Part shown: piece after piece, positions 54,925-58,713 of the stretch | How positions within the stretch are numbered: the stretch's first letter is position 1 | How the letters are laid out: the number at the start of each line of letters is the position of its first letter | Assembly: GCA_025352405.1 (NCBI GenBank) | Contig: JANXTM010000028.1 | Span: 1-58,713 of the forward strand | DNA: 58,713 bases | Source: Polaromonas sp. | GTDB taxonomy: Bacteria; Pseudomonadota; Gammaproteobacteria; Burkholderiales; Burkholderiaceae_C | Direction: 5' to 3' | The notes under the pieces: generated by a model | Databases searched by the model: none | Told to the model about the DNA's origin: nothing | The model's input: only the letters and a program-made list of their open reading frames with translations | Translations under genes and position numbers: made by a program

Positions 54925-56637
54925 ATGGCAATCATAGATATTCAGGTTCCAGACATTGGCGACTTTGACGAAGTCACGGTCATTGAAGTGCTTGTCAAAC
55001 CCGGTGACACCATCAAGGCAGACCAGTCGTTGCTGACGGTGGAGTCTGACAAGGCCTCCATGGAAATCCCGTCCAGCGCGGCGGGCTTGGTCAAGTCTGT
55101 GCTTGTCAAACTCGGCGACAAGGTTAAGCAGGGTTCGGTGGTGCTCAGCCTGGAGACGGTCGAGGCAGGCGTGTCCGCTGCTGTTGAGGCACCAAAAGAG
55201 ACGATCAGGCACGAAACATCGGCGCCAGCTGCTATTGATTCAGTAGCGTCACCAGTTGTACCACCCGCCGGAGCACTTGTAGCCGCAGCTGGTGTCTCCA
55301 ACGCTGGCCCGGTTGAAATTCGGGTACCTGACATTGGCGACTTTAAAGACGTCACAGTTATTGAAGTGCTGGTCAAGGTGGGTGACGTGATCAAGGTTGA
55401 GCAGTCGCTGGTTACGGTCGAGTCTGACAAGGCGTCGATGGAGATTCCGGCGTCTAGCGCCGGCGTGCTGAAAGCGCTGATGGTCAAGCTCGGCGACACA
55501 ATCAATATTGGTGATTTGCTGGCGGTGCTGGAGGGCACGGCAGCGCCTGTTGCTGCATCGGCCAACGCTGCCGCAACCGCGTCAGTACCAGCACTAGCAC
55601 CAGCTGCTGCGGCACCGGTACCCGCAGCAGTGGCGCCGATGGCAGCCGTTGCAATCAGCGCGCCATTGGCTGCCTATGAGCCCAGCGCTGCACCAACCGG
55701 CAATCTGCCACATGCATCGCCGTCGGTGCGCAAATTTGCGCGCGAGCTGGGTGTGCCGTTGGCTGAGGTCAAAGGCGCAGGTCCCAAGGGCCGCATCACC
55801 CTTGAGGACGTGCAGCGCTTCACACGGTCCGTCATGGACGGCAGCAGCCGCACCCAGGCGCAGGGTGTGCAGGCGCCTGCAGCGTCGGGTGGCGACGGCA
55901 CGGGCCTTGGCTTGATCCCGTGGCCCAAGGTGGACTTTGCCAAGTTTGGACCCGTCGAGCGAAAGGAAATGGGCCGTATTAAAAAAATCAGCGGTGCCAA
56001 CTTGCTGCGCAACGCCATCGTTATTCCTGCCGTCACCAACTTTGATGACGCAGACATCACCGATCTGGAAGCGTTTCGCGTAGCCACCAATAAAGAAAAT
56101 GAAAAGGGCGGCGTGAAGGTCACCATGCTGGCCTTCCTCATCAAGGCCTGCGTGTCGGCGCTCAAGAAGTTCCCTGACTTCAATGCCTCAATTGACGGTG
56201 ACGCCATTGTCTACAAGCAATACTTTCACATCGCGTTTGCCGCAGACACGCCCAACGGGCTGATGGTGCCGGTCATTCGGGATTGCGATAAAAAAGGCAT
56301 TATGCAGATCAGCCAGGAGATGGGCGAGCTGGCAAAAAAAGCGCGTGACGGCAAACTCAGTCCGGCTGAAATGCAGGGCGCCTGCTTCACCATCTCTAGC
56401 CTGGGCGGTATTGGCGGGCGTTACTTCACACCCATCATCAATGCGCCTGAAGTTGCCATTTTGGGTGTTTGCAAAAGCGTGATGGAACCAGTCTGGGACG
56501 GCAAGGCATTTCAACCACGCTTGATGCTGCCCTTGTCGCTGACCTGGGACCATCGGGTGATTGACGGTGCAGCCGCTGCACGCTTTAACGCCTATTTGGG
56601 GCAAATTTTGGCCGACTTCAGGCGTGTTTTGCTGTGA
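54925..56637 (+). CDS. aceF: Dihydrolipoyl acetyltransferase (PDH E2), two lipoyl domains
   Basis: A 570-residue E2. Two lipoyl domains carry lipoyl Lys43 and Lys169 (both in [11 protein letters not shown]); a Pro/Ala linker follows, then the peripheral subunit-binding domain (SPSVRKFARELGVPLAEVKGAGPKGRITLEDV) and the acetyltransferase core ending in LTWDHRVIDGAAAARF with the catalytic His. It passes acetyl groups to CoA. ATG 54925 follows TTGGAGAAAAAT. The first linker (residues about 102-108, AAIDSVA) is encoded by a 17-nt repeat. The stop overlaps the GTG of the next gene (GTGA). Confidence 0.97.
   Translation: MAIIDIQVPDIGDFDEVTVIEVLVKPGDTIKADQSLLTVESDKASMEIPSSAAGLVKSVLVKLGDKVKQGSVVLSLETVEAGVSAAVEAPKETIRHETSAPAAIDSVASPVVPPAGALVAAAGVSNAGPVEIRVPDIGDFKDVTVIEVLVKVGDVIKVEQSLVTVESDKASMEIPASSAGVLKALMVKLGDTINIGDLLAVLEGTAAPVAASANAAATASVPALAPAAAAPVPAAVAPMAAVAISAPLAAYEPSAAPTGNLPHASPSVRKFARELGVPLAEVKGAGPKGRITLEDVQRFTRSVMDGSSRTQAQGVQAPAASGGDGTGLGLIPWPKVDFAKFGPVERKEMGRIKKISGANLLRNAIVIPAVTNFDDADITDLEAFRVATNKENEKGGVKVTMLAFLIKACVSALKKFPDFNASIDGDAIVYKQYFHIAFAADTPNGLMVPVIRDCDKKGIMQISQEMGELAKKARDGKLSPAEMQGACFTISSLGGIGGRYFTPIINAPEVAILGVCKSVMEPVWDGKAFQPRLMLPLSLTWDHRVIDGAAAARFNAYLGQILADFRRVLL
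55231..55247. repeat. 17-nt repeat in the aceF interdomain linker
   Basis: GCTATTGATTCAGTAGC; arms GCTAT/GTAGC. It is read as A-I-D-S-V-A between lipoyl domains 1 and 2. Confidence 0.75.
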
Positions 56638-57224
56638 CCACTCTGGTCGTTGTCAAAAAAGCAGGGCATGTTGTCATCGCTGCTGACACACTGGTGACGT
56701 TTGGCGACACCAGCCTGCCGCACCGTTTTGAGGCCAACAGCAAAGTATTCAAGGTTGACACGCTACAAGGCATCAGCTACGTGGGCATGGCGGGAACGGT
56801 GGCGCATTTTCCCGCGTTGCGCAAAGCCATGGCTACTTTGCCCAAGGAAGAGCTGAAGTTCGGCTCCCGGGACGAGGTGTACGACACCTTTCTCAAGCTG
56901 CACCCGGTGCTCAAGGAAACGTTTTTTTTGCAAACCAAAGAAGACGACAACGACCCCTACGAGTCAAGCCAGTTCACAGTAGTCATTGCCAACGCCTGCG
57001 GTATTTTTGGCCTATACAGCTACCGCGAAGTGTTCGAGTTCAAGGAGTTCTGGGGCATTGGCTCGGGCCGTAGTTTTGCGCTCGGCGCCATGCATGCCGT
57101 CTGGGACAAAGCCAAAACCGCACGCGAAGTCGCTGTAGCGGGTATGAACGCCGGCTGCGAGTTTGATAAAAATTCAGCCGGCCCGATTGAAGTATTCACC
57201 CTCAAATTGAAAGCCTCCAAATGA
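56634..57224 (+). CDS. Betaproteobacterial proteasome homologue (BPH)
   Basis: A 196-residue Ntn-hydrolase of the proteasome/HslV superfamily. After loss of fMet the chain begins with Thr ([24 protein letters not shown]): Thr1 as nucleophile and Asp17 at the proteasome position. A Lys in ANSKVFKVD is near the Lys33 position, and [16 protein letters not shown] matches the GSG-x-x-A core strand of HslV and beta-subunits. Length and start fit the BPH group known as tetradecameric double rings. No ATPase such as HslU is encoded nearby, so unfolding or substrate delivery is unknown. The start is GTG 56634 within the aceF stop, and its stop overlaps lpdA (ATGA), so it is fully coupled to the PDH subunits. 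A role in PDH turnover or quality control is inference. Some annotations of this family as a transporter are wrong; there is no transmembrane segment. Confidence 0.85.
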   Translation: MTTLVVVKKAGHVVIAADTLVTFGDTSLPHRFEANSKVFKVDTLQGISYVGMAGTVAHFPALRKAMATLPKEELKFGSRDEVYDTFLKLHPVLKETFFLQTKEDDNDPYESSQFTVVIANACGIFGLYSYREVFEFKEFWGIGSGRSFALGAMHAVWDKAKTAREVAVAGMNAGCEFDKNSAGPIEVFTLKLKASK

Positions 57225-58713
57225 GCGACATCACAGTTCCGGACATTGGTGACTTTGACGAAGTTACCGTGATTGAGTTGCTGGTCAAGGTGGGCGACAG
57301 CATCAAGGTTGATCAAAGCCTGCTCACTGTCGAGAGCGACAAGGCATCGATGGAAATCCCGTCGTCAAGTGCAGGCGTGGTCAAAGAGATCATGGTCAAA
57401 CTGGGCGACAAGGTCAAGCAAGGGTCGGTCGTTTTGAGCCTTGAAGGCGCAGCCGCCGGCGCGACTGCAGATCCAAAAGAGGCTTTGCAGCAGGCAACAC
57501 AAGCGCCACTTGCTATTAATAATGTAGCAAGCCTAGTAGTTTCCCCTGCCGCATCCTCTGCGACTGCGACTGAGAATTTTGCAGGCACTGCTGATCTGGA
57601 CTGCGACCTGCTGGTGTTGGGCGCTGGCCCTGGTGGTTATTCGGCCGCCTTTCGCGCCGCAGATTTAGGCCTGAAAGTCATTTTGGTCGAGCGCTACAGC
57701 ACCCTGGGCGGTGTCTGCCTGAACGTTGGCTGCATCCCCTCCAAGGCTTTGCTGCATGTGGCGGCGGTGATGGACGAGGTCAGTCACCTCGGTGCGCTGG
57801 GCATTGAGTTTGGCCCACCCAAAGTTAACATTGACATGCTTCGCAGCCACAAAGACAAAGTGATCGGCAAGCTCACCGGCGGCCTGGCGGCCATGGCCAA
57901 GATGCGCAAGGTCACCACCGTGCGCGGCCTCGGTCAGTTTGTGGATGCCAATCACTTGCAGGTTGAAGAAACCACCGGCCCCCAAGGGCAGGAAAAAACA
58001 GGCAAAACCCAGACCATCCGGTTCAAGAAGGCCATCATTGCTGCGGGCAGTCAAGCCGTGCGCCTGCCTTTCATGCCAGAAGACCCGCGCGTGGTGGATT
58101 CCACCGGCGCATTGGCCCTGAAAGAAGTTCCCAAACGCATGTTGATTTTGGGCGGTGGCATTATTGGCCTGGAAATGGGTACGGTTTACAGCACACTGGG
58201 CGCGCGCCTGGATGTGGTCGAAATGATGGACGGCCTGATGCAAGGCGCTGACCGCGACCTGGTCAAAATCTGGCAAAAAATGAACGCCCCGCGTTTTGAC
58301 AACATCATGCTCAAAACCAAAACCGTGGGCGCCAAAGCCACGCCTGAGGGCATAGAGGTGACATTTGAAGCGGCCGAAGCAGGCGGCACCGCACCAGCGC
58401 CGCAAACCTATGACCTGGTTTTGCAGGCCGTGGGCCGTACGCCCAACGGCAAGAAAATCGCTGCTGAAAAGGCGGGTGTAGCCGTCACTGACCGCGGCTT
58501 CATCAACGTCGACATCCAGATGCGCACCAACGTGCCCCACATCTTCGCCATCGGCGACATCGTTGGCCAGCCCATGCTCGCGCACAAGGCGGTGCACGAG
58601 GCCCACGTGGCGGCAGAGGTCATTGCCGGCGAGCTGCAAGGCAACAAAGAACTGGCCAGCGCAGCGTTTAACGCCCGCGTCATCCCAAGCGTCGCCTACA
58701 CCGACCCCGAAGT
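57221..58713 (+). CDS. lpdA: Dihydrolipoyl dehydrogenase (PDH E3) with N-terminal lipoyl domain, partial
   Basis: A flavoprotein disulfide reductase that reoxidises lipoyl groups, cut by the window end after about 497 residues. The N-terminal lipoyl domain (1-75) has Lys41 in [11 protein letters not shown], then an Ala/Pro linker, the FAD motif [22 protein letters not shown], the redox disulfide [13 protein letters not shown] and the NAD-binding [21 protein letters not shown]. An appended lipoyl domain is common in this lineage. ATG 57221 overlaps the BPH stop by 4 nt. The lipoyl domain resembles AceF domain 1 more than domain 2 (shared end [17 protein letters not shown]). Confidence 0.96.
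   Translation, partial: MSDITVPDIGDFDEVTVIELLVKVGDSIKVDQSLLTVESDKASMEIPSSSAGVVKEIMVKLGDKVKQGSVVLSLEGAAAGATADPKEALQQATQAPLAINNVASLVVSPAASSATATENFAGTADLDCDLLVLGAGPGGYSAAFRAADLGLKVILVERYSTLGGVCLNVGCIPSKALLHVAAVMDEVSHLGALGIEFGPPKVNIDMLRSHKDKVIGKLTGGLAAMAKMRKVTTVRGLGQFVDANHLQVEETTGPQGQEKTGKTQTIRFKKAIIAAGSQAVRLPFMPEDPRVVDSTGALALKEVPKRMLILGGGIIGLEMGTVYSTLGARLDVVEMMDGLMQGADRDLVKIWQKMNAPRFDNIMLKTKTVGAKATPEGIEVTFEAAEAGGTAPAPQTYDLVLQAVGRTPNGKKIAAEKAGVAVTDRGFINVDIQMRTNVPHIFAIGDIVGQPMLAHKAVHEAHVAAEVIAGELQGNKELASAAFNARVIPSVAYTDPE
57512..57528. repeat. 17-nt repeat in the lpdA linker
   Basis: GCTATTAATAATGTAGC; with flanks CTTGCTA (57509-57515) and TAGCAAG (57525-57531) form a perfect 7-bp inverted repeat. 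It is read as A-I-N-N-V-A in the linker after the lipoyl domain. Confidence 0.75.

Noticed and set aside
56634..57224. Identification of the aceF-lpdA ORF as HslV
   Set aside because: No hslU is adjacent, and the sequence and length (196) fit the BPH group better, although the fold is shared.
57665..58639. Minus-strand open frame of 324 codons at the right end
   Set aside because: It lies opposite lpdA, whose FAD, disulfide and NAD motifs show the real frame.

Overview
The window is a GC-rich chromosomal segment of a betaproteobacterium, most likely a Comamonadaceae member close to Polaromonas/Rhodoferax. The basis is gene content and order (PhaR, a monofunctional RelA with an EFDD motif, CbpA-CbpM, a betaproteobacterial proteasome homologue, PDH subunits carrying N-terminal lipoyl domains) and protein sequence style recognised from memory; no database search was run. 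No insertion sequence, prophage, integrase or CRISPR array is visible.

Layout. 1-2.7 kb: tail of an unknown gene, an exported protein plus BamE-like lipoprotein pair, a lipocalin, a Trp-rich small protein and a Cys-rich small protein. 2.7-6.2 kb: NTF2-like protein, cbpM-cbpA (DnaJ-type chaperone and its modulator), coniferyl aldehyde dehydrogenase. 6.2-9.0 kb: Rieske oxygenase, enoyl-CoA hydratase-like protein and TetR regulator in one minus-strand cluster. 9.0-12.8 kb: a gene-poor 0.5 kb stretch, a small membrane protein, an isochorismatase-like hydrolase, a SnoaL-like protein, 3-hydroxybutyrate dehydrogenase, an alpha/beta hydrolase. 12.9-20.7 kb: relA, tRNA-Val(GAC), phaR, rimO, tRNA-Leu(CAG), rnr, a YggT protein. 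20.7-25.2 kb: nnr, dadA and an amidase on the minus strand. 25.2-40.8 kb: a long plus-strand housekeeping run: rpsB, tsf, pyrH, frr, uppS, cdsA, dxr, rseP, bamA, skp, lpxD, fabZ, lpxA, lpxB, rnhB and an SpoU-type RNA methyltransferase. It joins translation, isoprenoid/phospholipid/lipid A synthesis and outer-membrane assembly. 40.9-48.5 kb: a Ca2+/H+ antiporter, carA-carB-greA, a DUF4149 protein and folD. 48.6-58.7 kb: a FixJ-type two-component pair transcribed away from the pyruvate dehydrogenase operon aceE-aceF-[proteasome homologue]-lpdA; lpdA runs off the window end.

The most interesting signals are: (1) a proteasome-fold Ntn hydrolase (BPH type) translationally coupled between aceF and lpdA; (2) a dispersed AT-rich 17-nt inverted repeat, GCTAT-N7-RTAGY, found at 13 places including in-frame inside eight unrelated genes, always in the same codon phase; (3) a second hairpin family (CCAAGCCT/AGGCTTGG) captured inside ORF extensions, notably the N-terminal extension of LpxB; (4) a 12-bp inverted repeat bracketing the carA 5' leader; (5) three strong palindromes in the intergenic region shared by the sensor kinase and aceE; (6) an rnr gene whose conserved N-terminus has no ATG/GTG/TTG start upstream.
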